Source of the DNA: Gallionella sp.
Lineage (GTDB): Bacteria > Pseudomonadota > Gammaproteobacteria > Burkholderiales > Gallionellaceae
DNA: 53,383 bases
Direction of reading: 5' to 3'
Assembly (NCBI GenBank): GCA_028710565.1
Contig: JAQTTV010000021.1
Location: forward strand, 1 to 53,383
Shown piece by piece: positions 7,742-16,693 of this stretch; position 1 is the stretch's first letter, and each line of letters starts with the position of its first letter. A program made the translations under genes and the position numbers. Under the pieces are notes generated by a model that worked only from the letters and a program-made list of their open reading frames with translations, was not told where the DNA came from and made no database searches.

Positions 7742-8701
7742 TCAATCCCACCAATTAAACAAAGCCTCACCCATCGTCTTTGGTTTCCAGAATTCAATTT
7801 CACTTTCAGGCATATAGGGCAGATCCGGCAGCAATTGAAACTCCGCGTCCAGTTCCGCTTTGCTCAGAACATTAATTCCATAAAACGCTTTCAACTTCGC
7901 CGCGATCTCGGCGCAGTCCACGAAAACATATCCCACATCACTGCAAACTGCCCAGTACCCATCGCAGGAGCAAAGCAGGTAGCGTTTTGCATTCTCCTGA
8001 TAATCGAATCGCCCCGTGTATTCAACGTAGGAGTAGTTCGTAGAGGTTACCTTGGAGTCTCGTACCTCCCCCACCCGGTATCCGATCGCAGAACCAATCG
8101 CCTGCGCTATATGCGGGAATGAAACCCATTTCGACTTACCGACCTTGTATGGATTCAACCGATCCATCACTTCCTGATGGGCCATATCGACGGCGTACCA
8201 GCAAGAACCGGCACATGGTTCAGGCGATGGATTCCATGCCACCAGGAAATGCAGCGATAATTCTTTATCGGGTGCGAATTCCTCCACTCGAACCGATATT
8301 CGGTTGTCCAGCATCGTGACCTGATAACGCTCAGGAGCGGACTCTTGCTGAGAATGCAGGCGCGAGTTCAGTTGACCGGAGTCTTCCGTACCTATCATCA
8401 CCAGCTTGCCAACCGACTCCCACTCCCACGCCTCCAATCCCTCGCCCGAATTCCCCTGTCCCGGTATTTTCAAGTCATCCCACTTGCAGTAGAACACCAG
8501 GTGTTCCAGCTTTGTTAACGAGATACCTTTGAGCAACACCGCAACGCAAGCTTCGACGCTCATTCCCCACGGAAGCTCTGGAACAACAGGGCGTATCGAA
8601 ATATGTAAAGCATCGACATCCCCTGCATCAGCTTCGATGCCAAAAGACAAGGTCCCGATGGGCGTTTCAAGCGAGGTGTTTTTACTGACGTGACGATTCA
8701 A
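7742..8701 (-). CDS. Conserved protein of an unrecognised local family (separate C-terminal unit)
   Basis: About 319 residues. The best start is TTG at 8701, six bases after AGGAG; a TTG at 8716 is also open but unsupported. It is soluble, without signal peptide or membrane segment. It shares long blocks with 12470-13459 and with the C-terminal half of 13516-15087 (LETPIGTLSFGIEAD, LPWGMSVE, GLEAWEWES, KLVMIGTE, SLHFLVAWNPSPEP, YVEYTGRFDYQENAKRYLLC, MGEALFNWWD). The upstream gene 8703-9287 matches the N-terminal half of the same fused protein and stops one base before this start, so the two are translationally coupled. The role is unknown; an immunity or chaperone role is only a guess. Confidence 0.7.
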   Translation of the reverse strand: MNRHVSKNTSLETPIGTLSFGIEADAGDVDALHISIRPVVPELPWGMSVEACVAVLLKGISLTKLEHLVFYCKWDDLKIPGQGNSGEGLEAWEWESVGKLVMIGTEDSGQLNSRLHSQQESAPERYQVTMLDNRISVRVEEFAPDKELSLHFLVAWNPSPEPCAGSCWYAVDMAHQEVMDRLNPYKVGKSKWVSFPHIAQAIGSAIGYRVGEVRDSKVTSTNYSYVEYTGRFDYQENAKRYLLCSCDGYWAVCSDVGYVFVDCAEIAAKLKAFYGINVLSKAELDAEFQLLPDLPYMPESEIEFWKPKTMGEALFNWWD

Positions 8702-8702
8702 T

Positions 8703-9287
8703 TTATTCTCCTGCAAAACGAATCGTGTTCAACATCTCCAGACTGTAGCCATCAACAGGGTTTGTATCCGCGTCAGCAGGCAGCTTGCGTGCATAAGACA
8801 AGGCTTCCTGAGAGAACCAAAGCACCTCGTCTTCACTTAACTCATCGCCAAACACCAGCACAGCGCCCGGCACCTGTTTGGCCATTTCGAGAAAACTGCC
8901 GCGCACCGATGGTGAGAAGAGGAACAGCCAGCTGATACGGCCCGAAATCGAATATGCATGGAACTGCACGTAATGCTTCCCAAAGGATAAGTCGCTGTAA
9001 ATGCCCCAGACCGCGACTCTTCCGGTCGCCTCATCTCTGGGCAGGCCGTCGTCTTCCTCAAAAGCTTTCAGCTCCTCATCTGGCGGAAAAAGAAAGGTCA
9101 AACAAACCGAGCTGTCAGCTTTACCTTCCTCACGCTCAATATCCTGCATGATCTGTTTCGGCTCGTTTTCAAGCGCGCGCCACAACTTGGCCTTGCTATC
9201 CTCATCCAGATGCTCGCTCACCGACCGCACCAACTGCTCAGCATTGGCTCGCGGCGCAAATATTTCAAAAGACGCTATTAGGGGCAT
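8703..9287 (-). CDS. Conserved protein of an unrecognised local family (separate N-terminal unit)
   Basis: 194 residues. ATG behind a strong GGGAGGAG site. It is homologous to residues 1-198 of the fused protein at 13516-15087, from SFEIxAPRANAEQLVRSV to LNTIRFAGE, including CLTFLFPPDEELKAFEEDDG and GDELSEDxVLWFSQEAL. It ends in TAA where the fused copy has AAA. No signal peptide and no known domain were recognised. It is acidic and probably cytoplasmic. It forms an operon with 7742-8701 immediately downstream. Confidence 0.7.
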   Translation of the reverse strand: MPLIASFEIFAPRANAEQLVRSVSEHLDEDSKAKLWRALENEPKQIMQDIEREEGKADSSVCLTFLFPPDEELKAFEEDDGLPRDEATGRVAVWGIYSDLSFGKHYVQFHAYSISGRISWLFLFSPSVRGSFLEMAKQVPGAVLVFGDELSEDEVLWFSQEALSYARKLPADADTNPVDGYSLEMLNTIRFAGE

Positions 9288-9327
9288 AAATCTCCTCCCT
9301 GCTTACTGAACGACAGGCGGCAATGAT

Positions 9328-10362
9328 TTACTGTTTTTTCAGCACGGCAGCGATAACTTCAGCGAAAGGCTGCAAGTTGGTCGCGACCACCTCCTTGTAA
9401 TTTTTCACAGCCGTCACTTCGTAGCGGCTTCCTTTATGCAGATTTCCGCCCAATACGGCTATCGCTGACCAGGCAATATCCGTCGCCGAGGAGCCCTTTT
9501 CTTCAACCCCGGCGGCAATGTCGCCGGGCAGGTTTATCACATGTTTAAACGGGATCATGTTGATCCTGATCGTACCGTTGCCCAGTTGGATTCCCTCGTT
9601 ATGCCCCGCGCTGAAGAACACGTTGATATGCCCCTCCTTGATCGACAGACGCGCTGAATGTGCCAGATTGGCTTCGACAGTTGAACCTCCGAAAAGCGAA
9701 TGGTTCGTTTGTCCGCTGCCCTGAAATTCGGCAAAATCCAGCGAAAGATCAACATCGATTACCGGCACGTTACCCAATGTTTCGGATAAATCAGTAAACT
9801 TCACATTCTGCAAAATCCCCGTGGGCAGCCCTGTCTGTTTGGCCGCTGCCGCGATATAGTCGCCGCTCACTTCCGGCGATTTGGTAGTGGCCACCACCTC
9901 CTTGAAATTCGCATCGGCCAACAATTTCTCCGGCGCCAATACCTCATAGCCCTGGCTGGTAAAGGCGGCCTTGAGATCGGCATAAAATTTATCGGCAATG
10001 GCCTGCACATCCTCAGGCGTAACGCCCAGCAGCTTGTAATTCGCCTCGACGCCTACGGTTGTTCTGTTGCCAAAAGAGGCCAAACCGCCGGAATGAGAAG
10101 CGCCGCCGGACGTATCAGTCAGCACGGTGACATGTACCTTGCCCAGCGCGACCTGTTTACCTGTGCCGGACTGATCCTGAATCACCTTGTCCAGTGCCGA
10201 ATCATTATCGACAACTTGTTTGAGCAGCGCGGCACGCTCGGTTTTCGCTTCGAGTAAAACCGGCTTCGGCGGCTCCGGCTCACGGTTAAAGAGCCCGGCC
10301 ATTGCCGGGGTCGACAAAAACATACTTAAAATCAACAGGGTTTTGACGCTTGCTCGTTCCAT
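9328..10362 (-). CDS. Exported conserved hypothetical protein
   Basis: 344 residues. Signal peptide (VKTLLILSMFLSTPAMAGLF) followed by a soluble mature protein. Features are a Pro-rich start (PEPPKP), a VHVTVLTDTSGGASHSGG segment, and beta-rich repeats with alternating hydrophobics such as VPVIDVDLSLDFAEFQGSG and RLSIKEGHINVFFSAGHN. The composition suggests a periplasmic beta-sandwich protein. I do not recognise the family. Start chosen: ATG with GGAG nearby. It sits between two copies of the duplicated local family and is single copy here. Confidence 0.6.
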   Translation of the reverse strand: MERASVKTLLILSMFLSTPAMAGLFNREPEPPKPVLLEAKTERAALLKQVVDNDSALDKVIQDQSGTGKQVALGKVHVTVLTDTSGGASHSGGLASFGNRTTVGVEANYKLLGVTPEDVQAIADKFYADLKAAFTSQGYEVLAPEKLLADANFKEVVATTKSPEVSGDYIAAAAKQTGLPTGILQNVKFTDLSETLGNVPVIDVDLSLDFAEFQGSGQTNHSLFGGSTVEANLAHSARLSIKEGHINVFFSAGHNEGIQLGNGTIRINMIPFKHVINLPGDIAAGVEEKGSSATDIAWSAIAVLGGNLHKGSRYEVTAVKNYKEVVATNLQPFAEVIAAVLKKQ

Positions 10363-10445
10363 TTCATAATCTCCGGTTAATAAATATTGACTATCGAACC
10401 AATCTCAATTCAGGCGGCTCATTCCTGTGACTCCGTTGTAATCAA

Positions 10446-10466
10446 CTAATCCCACCAATTGAACAT
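10446..10466 (-). pseudogene. Possible 3' relic of the MGEALFNWWD family
   Basis: On the minus strand the DNA reads Met-Phe-Asn-Trp-Trp-Asp-stop, the exact last five residues and stop position of the local family at 7742 and 12470 (FNWWD, stop). Nothing upstream is homologous. It could be the end of a deleted copy or a chance 18-base match. It lies in the 205-bp gap between 10362 and 10568. Confidence 0.3.
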
Positions 10467-10567
10467 TAAAAAAGCAGTTGTCCGCAGATTGCACAGATTA
10501 AAAACTGATTAAACAAAAGGTTACAAAAAAACTTATGACGACACGTCAGGTAAAAGCGCCAAGACCC

Positions 10568-11494
10568 TTATTTACCCGCAGCTGCCTGCGGCAATCTCGC
10601 AGCGCAATACGCACAGGCGCGCTCCCATTCACTCCTGGACGAAAAGTGCGACGCGGGCATGAGGATCAGCCCCGTCTCGGAAAACACCAGCAGCATATCG
10701 CCGGAAACTTGCCACCTCGTCATCTTTGACCATGCAATAAATCGCCAGGCGCTTTCATTACGCAGATCAATACCCGCCTCGCTGATCGTGCCGGAAAAAT
10801 GTTCGCGGCAATTCGGACTTAGCGCCCCTTCCTGCCCTTTTTTCGTTTCCAGACCGAACCATATCCAGAAAATCCCGAGTAGCGACATCAGCAGCCCCGG
10901 CATGTAAACATCGGAATCCCGAAATAGTGACACAACGCCGCCGCTCAGAAATATCAGGCCCGGAAACAACAAGAATTCCCATTTCATTTTCCACCGCAGC
11001 AGCAACAGGATCTCGCCGAGCAGCAGCACCGCCATTCCCACTACATCAAAATGAGAATCCCGCACCAGCAACCAGATGCCCGCGATTAAACTCATCCCGC
11101 CTGACATCAACAGGATTTTCCATAAGGGCGTGTTAGAAGGCATCGCCATTTGCATGGCCTGAATATACTCATCTCTGCTCGAACTACCGGCAAAGTGGAT
11201 CGGCTCTCCATGGGTCAACAACCATTCGTCTTCCGGCATCAACTGATCGGCAAACCAATACGGCACCGACCCGCCGCTCGCTTCCACCACGTATACATAG
11301 CAGTAGCGAATCCAATGCCATTCCACTTTCAATATCGCACGCGCCTTGTCCGGCTTGCCGCGCAGCCGCACCAGCGTGCCTACCGTGAGATGCGGAGCGG
11401 GAATATCATCGGTGCCCGGCTCACGCGGCCAGCGGCTTTCGGCCTTGGGGTAGCGTTTCCACCAAGGCGATTTTTGAGGTTTACCCAAGGGCAT
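10568..11494 (-). CDS. Membrane protein with C-terminal YcxB-like domain
   Basis: 308 residues. An N-terminal soluble part of about 100 residues includes a small beta module (LKVEWHWIRYCYVYVVEASG, then SVPYWF). Three hydrophobic segments follow around residues 130-215 (LLMSGGMSLIAGIWLLV, VGMAVLLLGEILLLL, FLLFPGLIFLSGGVV and one more). The cytosolic C-terminus resembles the YcxB family (GTISEAGIDLRNESAW, WSKMTRWQVSGDMLLVF, LILMPASHFSSRSEWERACA). YcxB-like domains are of unknown function. It is paralogous to 11529-12371, 34 bp upstream, through the C-terminal domain. Confidence 0.65.
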   Translation of the reverse strand: MPLGKPQKSPWWKRYPKAESRWPREPGTDDIPAPHLTVGTLVRLRGKPDKARAILKVEWHWIRYCYVYVVEASGGSVPYWFADQLMPEDEWLLTHGEPIHFAGSSSRDEYIQAMQMAMPSNTPLWKILLMSGGMSLIAGIWLLVRDSHFDVVGMAVLLLGEILLLLRWKMKWEFLLFPGLIFLSGGVVSLFRDSDVYMPGLLMSLLGIFWIWFGLETKKGQEGALSPNCREHFSGTISEAGIDLRNESAWRFIAWSKMTRWQVSGDMLLVFSETGLILMPASHFSSRSEWERACAYCAARLPQAAAGK

Positions 11495-11528
11495 TTAATA
11501 CTTTCGATGTTTTGTTTGGGTCGTGCGC

Positions 11529-12371
11529 TTAGTCATTGAAGTGATACTTGGCTGACACCAGATGCTCATCACGAAATTCCAATTTGCAGATAAATCTGCC
11601 CATGGAGCGGGGATCGTGGATAAAAGCCCTGGGTTCATTGGGCACATAGACCAAACGCAAATCCTGCTGTAATACCCGTTCCTTGACCTCTGCGGCTGAT
11701 AATCCGCCTGGCAAGGCACCACAAAAAGATTCCATGTGTGAACCACCCACGATGAACGGCCATATACCCACGTAAACAAACGCGCCCAGCAGCGCGACCA
11801 GCGAAAATATGAAAATATTTTTTTTAAATTTATTCGCCGAATGCGGTAACTTTGCAGCGCACAATGCACAGGCGCGCGCCCACTCGGCACGTGAGGAAAA
11901 GTGCGATACGGGTAATATATACGTTGCCTTGAGCGACGATATGAGCAATATTCCACCGCCAGTTTTCCAGCTCTTCACTTCAGTCCATGGCATATGAATC
12001 CCGCTATGGCTATCGATTCCATTTTCACTGATCGTGCCGGATTGATGCTTGCCTAACGACGGTTCTTTATCGCAGGCCGATTTCCACACCGAGCGTTGAT
12101 AGCCATAGAAAAACAAAATAATTGCGATAAGACTCAACAGCATAATAATTCCGGGGAGACTAAACAATTCCATCGATTCTGGAACAAAGCCAAAAAAATC
12201 GGCATTTATTATCCACCAGCCTCCCCAAGCGATCAAAATGACAGCCGCCCACATGAATGCTCTTTTCCAGAAAGGCTCATTCAATCCCCTGGATCGAAAA
12301 TATTCATCCCGCGTCAGCGTGCCTGAAAACCTGATTGCTTGAGTTTGATTTGGTTCTGTGTCTTCATTCAT
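11529..12371 (-). CDS. YcxB-like membrane protein with extra C-terminal domain
   Basis: 280 residues. An N-terminal motif (FSGTLTRDEYFRSRG) matches FAGSSSRDEYIQAM of the neighbour. Two membrane segments follow (FMWAAVILIAWGGWWII and LFSLPGIIMLLSLIAIILFFY), then the YcxB-like part (GTISENGIDSHSGIHMPWTE, ATYILPVSHFSSRAEWARAC). Unlike the neighbour, it continues with a third membrane segment (IFIFSLVALLGAFVYVGIW) and a 65-residue exported tail with two Cys. The C-terminal tail would face the periplasm. Duplication plus added domain suggests diversification. The function is unknown. Confidence 0.65.
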   Translation of the reverse strand: MNEDTEPNQTQAIRFSGTLTRDEYFRSRGLNEPFWKRAFMWAAVILIAWGGWWIINADFFGFVPESMELFSLPGIIMLLSLIAIILFFYGYQRSVWKSACDKEPSLGKHQSGTISENGIDSHSGIHMPWTEVKSWKTGGGILLISSLKATYILPVSHFSSRAEWARACALCAAKLPHSANKFKKNIFIFSLVALLGAFVYVGIWPFIVGGSHMESFCGALPGGLSAAEVKERVLQQDLRLVYVPNEPRAFIHDPRSMGRFICKLEFRDEHLVSAKYHFND

Positions 12372-12469
12372 TTAAACATCTCCTATAAGCAAATATTGCT
12401 TGCTGAACGAATATCCATTCATTTCGCGCATTAATTTTCATACTTCCAGACATCGCTTTTAAGGTGCTA

Positions 12470-13459
12470 TCAATCCCACCAGTTGAACAGTGCCTCGCCC
12501 ATCGTCTGCGGCCTCCAGTATTTCAAATCGGAAATGGAAGGGTGAATCGCGGCAATTTCCGGCGTTAATTCAAACTCCGCCTCCAGTTCCGCTTTGCTCA
12601 TCACATTGATTCCATAAAATTCTTTCAACTTCGCCGCGATCTCGGCGCAGTCCACGAAATCAGATCCCACATCCTTGCAAACTGCCCAGTTCCCCTCGTA
12701 GGAACACAGCAGGTAGCGTTTTGCATTTTCCTGATGATCGAATCGGCCTGTGAACTCAACGTAGGAGAAATTCGGGGTGACTTCAGGTTTATGTATCGGC
12801 CCCACTCGATAGTAAAGTGCAGCACCAATCTTCTGCGCAATGTGTGGAAACGCGTACCACGAATCTTCGTTTGGATTTAACGACTCCATCAATGCCTGAT
12901 GGGACATTTCGACGGCGTACCAACAAGAACAGGAGCTTGGTTCAGGTGACGGATTCCAGGCCACCATAAAGTGCAGTGACAACATTTTTCCGGCTGCAAA
13001 TTTTCCGAGGCGAACCGATATCGCGTTGTCCGTCATTGCAACCGAAATATTTTCACAGGTAGATTGGCCTTGATAATTCAGGCGCTCGTTAAGCCGATCC
13101 GAAACTTCCGTGCCTATCATCACCAGCTTGCCATCGGATTCCCATTCCCAAGCCTCTAATGCCCCCCCGGAGTTCGCCATCCCCTGCTGTTTCAAGTCAT
13201 CCCACTGACAGTAAAACTCCAGATTTTCAAACGCCGAACACGACAACCCTTCGAACAACACCGCCGCACAGCCTTCGACACTCATTCCCCACGGCATCTC
13301 GCGATTAACAGGGTGTATCGAAACACGGAAATCATCAACCTCTCCTAGATCAGCCTTGATGCCAAAAGACAATCTTCCGAGGGGTGTTTCCAACGAGATG
13401 TTCTTATTGCCTGGCGGACTCAATGTGATTTCCTTGAAAACGGTTCTTGCTCTCTTCAA
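12470..13459 (-). CDS. Conserved protein of the local family, stand-alone copy
   Basis: 329 residues from a TTG at 13459. An internal TTG (at about 13423) behind AAGGA is equally good and matches the start position of the copy at 7742-8701. It is homologous over its whole length to that copy and to the C-terminal half of 13516-15087 (SLETPLGRLSFGIKAD, MPWGMSVEGCAAVLFEGL, FTGRFDHQENAKRYLLC, MGEALFNWWD). There is no N-terminal partner gene attached. It is soluble and of unknown function, and it shows that the C-terminal unit exists alone. Confidence 0.7.
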   Translation of the reverse strand: MKRARTVFKEITLSPPGNKNISLETPLGRLSFGIKADLGEVDDFRVSIHPVNREMPWGMSVEGCAAVLFEGLSCSAFENLEFYCQWDDLKQQGMANSGGALEAWEWESDGKLVMIGTEVSDRLNERLNYQGQSTCENISVAMTDNAISVRLGKFAAGKMLSLHFMVAWNPSPEPSSCSCWYAVEMSHQALMESLNPNEDSWYAFPHIAQKIGAALYYRVGPIHKPEVTPNFSYVEFTGRFDHQENAKRYLLCSYEGNWAVCKDVGSDFVDCAEIAAKLKEFYGINVMSKAELEAEFELTPEIAAIHPSISDLKYWRPQTMGEALFNWWD

Positions 13460-13515
13460 TGCGTTAGAAAACCTGCTAACCCAACCTGGCTATCCCGGGG
13501 GAAAAGCTAATCCCA

Positions 13516-15087
13516 TCAGTTGAACAGCGCCTCACCCATTGTCTGCGGTTTCCAGTATTTAAGATCCTTTTCTCTCATATAGGGCAGATTCGGCAGCAGT
13601 TGAAACTCCGCGTCCAGTTCCGCTTTGCTCAGGACATTAATTCCCCTTAATTCTTTCAACTTCGCTGCGATCTCGGCGCAGTCCACGAAATGGAGCTTGT
13701 TACCGCGCTCATTAGGACTGCAAACTGCCCAGTACCCGTCATAAGAACACAGCAGGGAGCGTTTGGCGTTCTCCTGATGATCGAATCGGCCCGTGTATTC
13801 AACATAGGAGTAATTCGGGGTATCCATAGATATGTGTATCTCCCCCACCCGATACCAAAGTGCAGCACCCACCTCCTGCGCTATGGACGAGAAGGTGTAC
13901 CATTCGGATTCAATGACCTTGTATAGCCCGACCTGGTAAGGGGTTAACAGCTTCACCACTTCCTTGTGGGCCATATCGACGGCGTACCAGCAAGAACACT
14001 CCCAAGGTTCAGGCGCCGGGTTCCATGCCACCAAAAAGTGCAAGGATAACGCTTGATTGGACGCTTGTTTTTCCACATGAACCGAAATTTTATTGTCGTT
14101 CATCGCAACAGAATAATTTTCGGGGGTGAATGCCTGTTGAGGATTCAGGCGCGAGTTCAACCGCTCGGAATCTTCAGTGCCTATCATCACCAGCTTGCCA
14201 TCAGACTCCCATTCCCACGCCTCCAATCCCTCGCCTGAATTTCCCTGCCCCGGTACTTTCAAATCATCCCATTGACAGTAAAACACCAGATTCTCAAGCG
14301 CCGTGCTCGGCAGCCCTTCCAGCAACACCGCCGCACAGCCTTCGACACTCATTCCCCACGGCAGCTCGCGATCAACAGGGCTTATCGAAATATGCAAAGC
14401 ATCGACATCCCCTGCATCAGCCTCGATGCCAAAAGATAAGATCCCGATAGGTGTTTCCATCGATGTGTCTTTACTGGCTGACGATTCAACTTTTTCTCCT
14501 GCAAAACGGATCGTGTTCAATATCTCCAGACTGAGGCCATCAACACGGTTTGTATCCGCGTCGACAGGCAGGTTGCGTGCATAAGGCAAGGCCTCCTGAG
14601 AGAACCAAAGCACCTTGTCTTCACTTAACTCATCGCCAAACACCAGCGTAGCGCCAGGCACCTGTTTGGCCATTTCGATGAAACTGCCGCGCACCGATGG
14701 TGAGTAGAGGAACAGCTCGCTGATACTGCCCGCAAGCGAAGCTGCATGAAACTGCACGTAATGCTTCCCAAAGTATAAGGAGCTGAAAATGCACCCGACC
14801 GCGACTCTTCCGGTCGCCTCATCTCTGGGCAGGCCATCGTCTTCCTCAAAAGCTTTCAACTCCTCATCGGGCGGGAAAAGAAAGGTCAGACAAACGAAGC
14901 CATCACCTTCTTCAATCGGTTCGTATTCAGCACGATCAATGTTCCGCATGAGCTGTTCCGGCCCACTCTCAAGCGCGAGCCGCAATCGGGACTTATCTTC
15001 CTCAACCAAATGCTCGATCACCGACCGCACCAACTGCTCAGCATTGGCTCGCGGCGCTATTATTTCAAAAGACGTGATTCGACTCAT
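13516..15087 (-). CDS. Fused two-unit protein of the local family
   Basis: 523 residues. ATG behind AAAGGAGA. Residues 1-198 match 8703-9287 and residues 205-523 match 7742-8701 and 12470-13459, joined by a short linker (GEKVESSASKDTS). The joining region differs from the split copy by AAA in place of the TAA stop and one missing base, which keeps the frame open. The C-terminus ends LFN followed by TGA-TGG-GAT-TAG, where relatives have TGG-TGG-GAT: the last three residues (WWD) are lost by a nonsense change. The fusion strongly suggests that the two units work together physically. Confidence 0.75.
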   Translation of the reverse strand: MSRITSFEIIAPRANAEQLVRSVIEHLVEEDKSRLRLALESGPEQLMRNIDRAEYEPIEEGDGFVCLTFLFPPDEELKAFEEDDGLPRDEATGRVAVGCIFSSLYFGKHYVQFHAASLAGSISELFLYSPSVRGSFIEMAKQVPGATLVFGDELSEDKVLWFSQEALPYARNLPVDADTNRVDGLSLEILNTIRFAGEKVESSASKDTSMETPIGILSFGIEADAGDVDALHISISPVDRELPWGMSVEGCAAVLLEGLPSTALENLVFYCQWDDLKVPGQGNSGEGLEAWEWESDGKLVMIGTEDSERLNSRLNPQQAFTPENYSVAMNDNKISVHVEKQASNQALSLHFLVAWNPAPEPWECSCWYAVDMAHKEVVKLLTPYQVGLYKVIESEWYTFSSIAQEVGAALWYRVGEIHISMDTPNYSYVEYTGRFDHQENAKRSLLCSYDGYWAVCSPNERGNKLHFVDCAEIAAKLKELRGINVLSKAELDAEFQLLPNLPYMREKDLKYWKPQTMGEALFN

Positions 15088-15165
15088 CCGATGTCTCCTT
15101 TAATCCGCCACGGCAGCGCATCAGTCATGCAATCGATGTCGTCGTGGCTGTCCCGGCGGCGCCGG

Positions 15166-15678
15166 TTACCGAACGAGATTATCGACATCGTATTGATTGA
15201 CCGCCTTGCTGCTGACTTCGGAGAAATAGCGCAGCGTGGCCACAATCTGATAGGCAGGAATGCCGTCTTCATAGGGCAAAAAGTAATCCAGCACCAAGCT
15301 GTCTGGGCTTTCTTTCGGCACGGATGCTCTCACCAGAATGACATTGTCATTGATCTCATTGGCCAGGGAAATTTTTCCCGGGCTTGCCTCCGGCTTATTA
15401 AAACCGAATACCTTGTAATAATGCAGAAGCTTGTGCGTTTCATCGAGACGAACCAGCACATTTACGCCACTTCCGAGCTGAATCGACAGCCCGTTTTTTT
15501 CAAACTGACTGGTTTTAAGAAATGAACGCCTGAATAATTGCTCCAGGGTCGCCTGTGACATATCGCTTTCCGCAATCAACACAGGCTCAACATGATTGAC
15601 GCAGTCCGGCTTGTCACCCGCGATCGCGCCGTTACATGCACAGATGAACAGCAGGCCTGAAATCCATTTTTTATACAT
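15166..15678 (-). CDS. Exported protein with YbjN-like fold
   Basis: 170 residues. ATG behind GAGGAGA. Signal peptide MYKKWISGLLFICACNGAIA. The mature part follows the pattern of YbjN-type proteins: an N-terminal helix pair, then LHYYKVFGF, an EINDN segment, a long strand (LVLDYFLPYEDGI), and a final helix (IVATLRYFSEVSSKAV). YbjN-like proteins are often predicted as chaperone-like or regulatory; this one would act in the periplasm. Family assignment is from pattern only. Confidence 0.5.
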   Translation of the reverse strand: MYKKWISGLLFICACNGAIAGDKPDCVNHVEPVLIAESDMSQATLEQLFRRSFLKTSQFEKNGLSIQLGSGVNVLVRLDETHKLLHYYKVFGFNKPEASPGKISLANEINDNVILVRASVPKESPDSLVLDYFLPYEDGIPAYQIVATLRYFSEVSSKAVNQYDVDNLVR

Positions 15679-15757
15679 GAAATTCTCCTCGACAGTTTAT
15701 TTCAAAAAATCACCGGGTCATCCGCTCTGGCGTATCAGCCATGCGTGCCGCGATGGC

Positions 15758-16258
15758 TCAAAATGGCCGTTGTCCGACCCAGTTTCCCGCCGGTTCGTAC
15801 TGACAGACCCAAACCTGATGATTGCTGTCGCACACGGCCACCGCACACCCCACCGAAGTGGTTTTTTTCCAGACGACTTGCGTGTAATGGCCGCACACCT
15901 TTCCTTCCGCGCAAGTATTATTCGCTTCGTTGAAATTCACCTTTTCACCAGCCCAGCTATCGACAACCTGTTTGGGCGTGACATTCTGGATCACGCCATT
16001 TGACCAGGCGCTTGCCCAATACAGGTTTTCGCCATATTTTCCGGAGGAGTGACGCATATTGCACTGATTGGTGTTCTTTAAATGGATCGCCCACATCTGT
16101 GCGGACACAGCCAAAGCGGGTGAATAGGACAACCCCGCCACACCCACCTGATTGCGCCAGTTATTATGGGCCGAGACGATTTCAACGGGATCGAACTCAA
16201 CGCATGAGGCGGCAGAACTTGCCAGCAAACCTGCCAGAAACAACACGGTGCATTTCAT
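15758..16258 (-). CDS. Secreted CAP/SCP (PR-1-like) domain protein, short form
   Basis: 166 residues. ATG behind AAGGAAA. Signal peptide MKCTVLFLAGLLASSAASC; the Cys at the end could make it a lipoprotein. The CAP domain is complete: SAHNNWRNQVGVAGL, GENLYWASAWSNGV, CGHYTQVVWKKTTSVGCA, VCQYEPAGNWVGQRPF. It is highly similar to 4043-4684 but lacks the Ser/Gly linker. It starts 12 bp after the stop of a PD40-type gene remnant, reproducing the PD40-then-CAP order of the 4-6.7 kb region. Confidence 0.88.
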   Translation of the reverse strand: MKCTVLFLAGLLASSAASCVEFDPVEIVSAHNNWRNQVGVAGLSYSPALAVSAQMWAIHLKNTNQCNMRHSSGKYGENLYWASAWSNGVIQNVTPKQVVDSWAGEKVNFNEANNTCAEGKVCGHYTQVVWKKTTSVGCAVAVCDSNHQVWVCQYEPAGNWVGQRPF

Positions 16259-16270
16259 ATATTTTCCTTT

Positions 16271-16441
16271 TTAATTCGAGCACGGCTTTGCCGCCGAACA
16301 GCGCCGCCGGGATTTGATAAAATGTCTGGCCTGTTCTTCGCTCTTGCCGACCATGTCCCGCCCTTCCGGCGTGACCTGCAAGAAATAATCGTATGAGCCC
16401 GCCCGTTTGAAATACTTGTGCCTCTGCACCACCGTTAAAAC
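16271..16441 (-). pseudogene. 3' remnant of a PD40-type exported protein gene
   Basis: About 57 codons open to a TAA. They read HKYFKRAGSYDYF, then VTPEGRDMVGKSEEQARHFI, matching the last 50 residues of 1169-1798 (HKYFDGGGSSDYYWLVTPKG, then GEDEEQAARFIRKQQR). A TGA in frame just upstream and lack of the remaining 150 or more residues show that it is a truncated copy. It lies directly before the CAP gene at 15758. Confidence 0.75.
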
Positions 16442-16693
16442 TCATCACGACCACACGGCCTTGAACGGATGACTTTTTACTAACGGGTTAATTCAGGTGA
16501 ACTTTACAACGGCCGGTTATACACTCAGACTCGATACGCTCTTGATCAGGGTGCCACAACACGACGGCACCAAAAATCTTCACAATGTTCCGGATTTTTA
16601 ACCGGGCTTGCCGAAAAAAACAATATTTAGTTGCCATACATCCCGCTTTCTGGTATTAAAGCGCACTTATTTTTTTCACGTTGGAGAAGTGCA
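16442..16693. other. Intergenic region upstream of dksA
   Basis: About 250 bp between a minus-strand remnant and the plus-strand dksA. It should carry the dksA promoter, but I see no unambiguous -35/-10 pair. No gene is seen. Confidence 0.4.
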
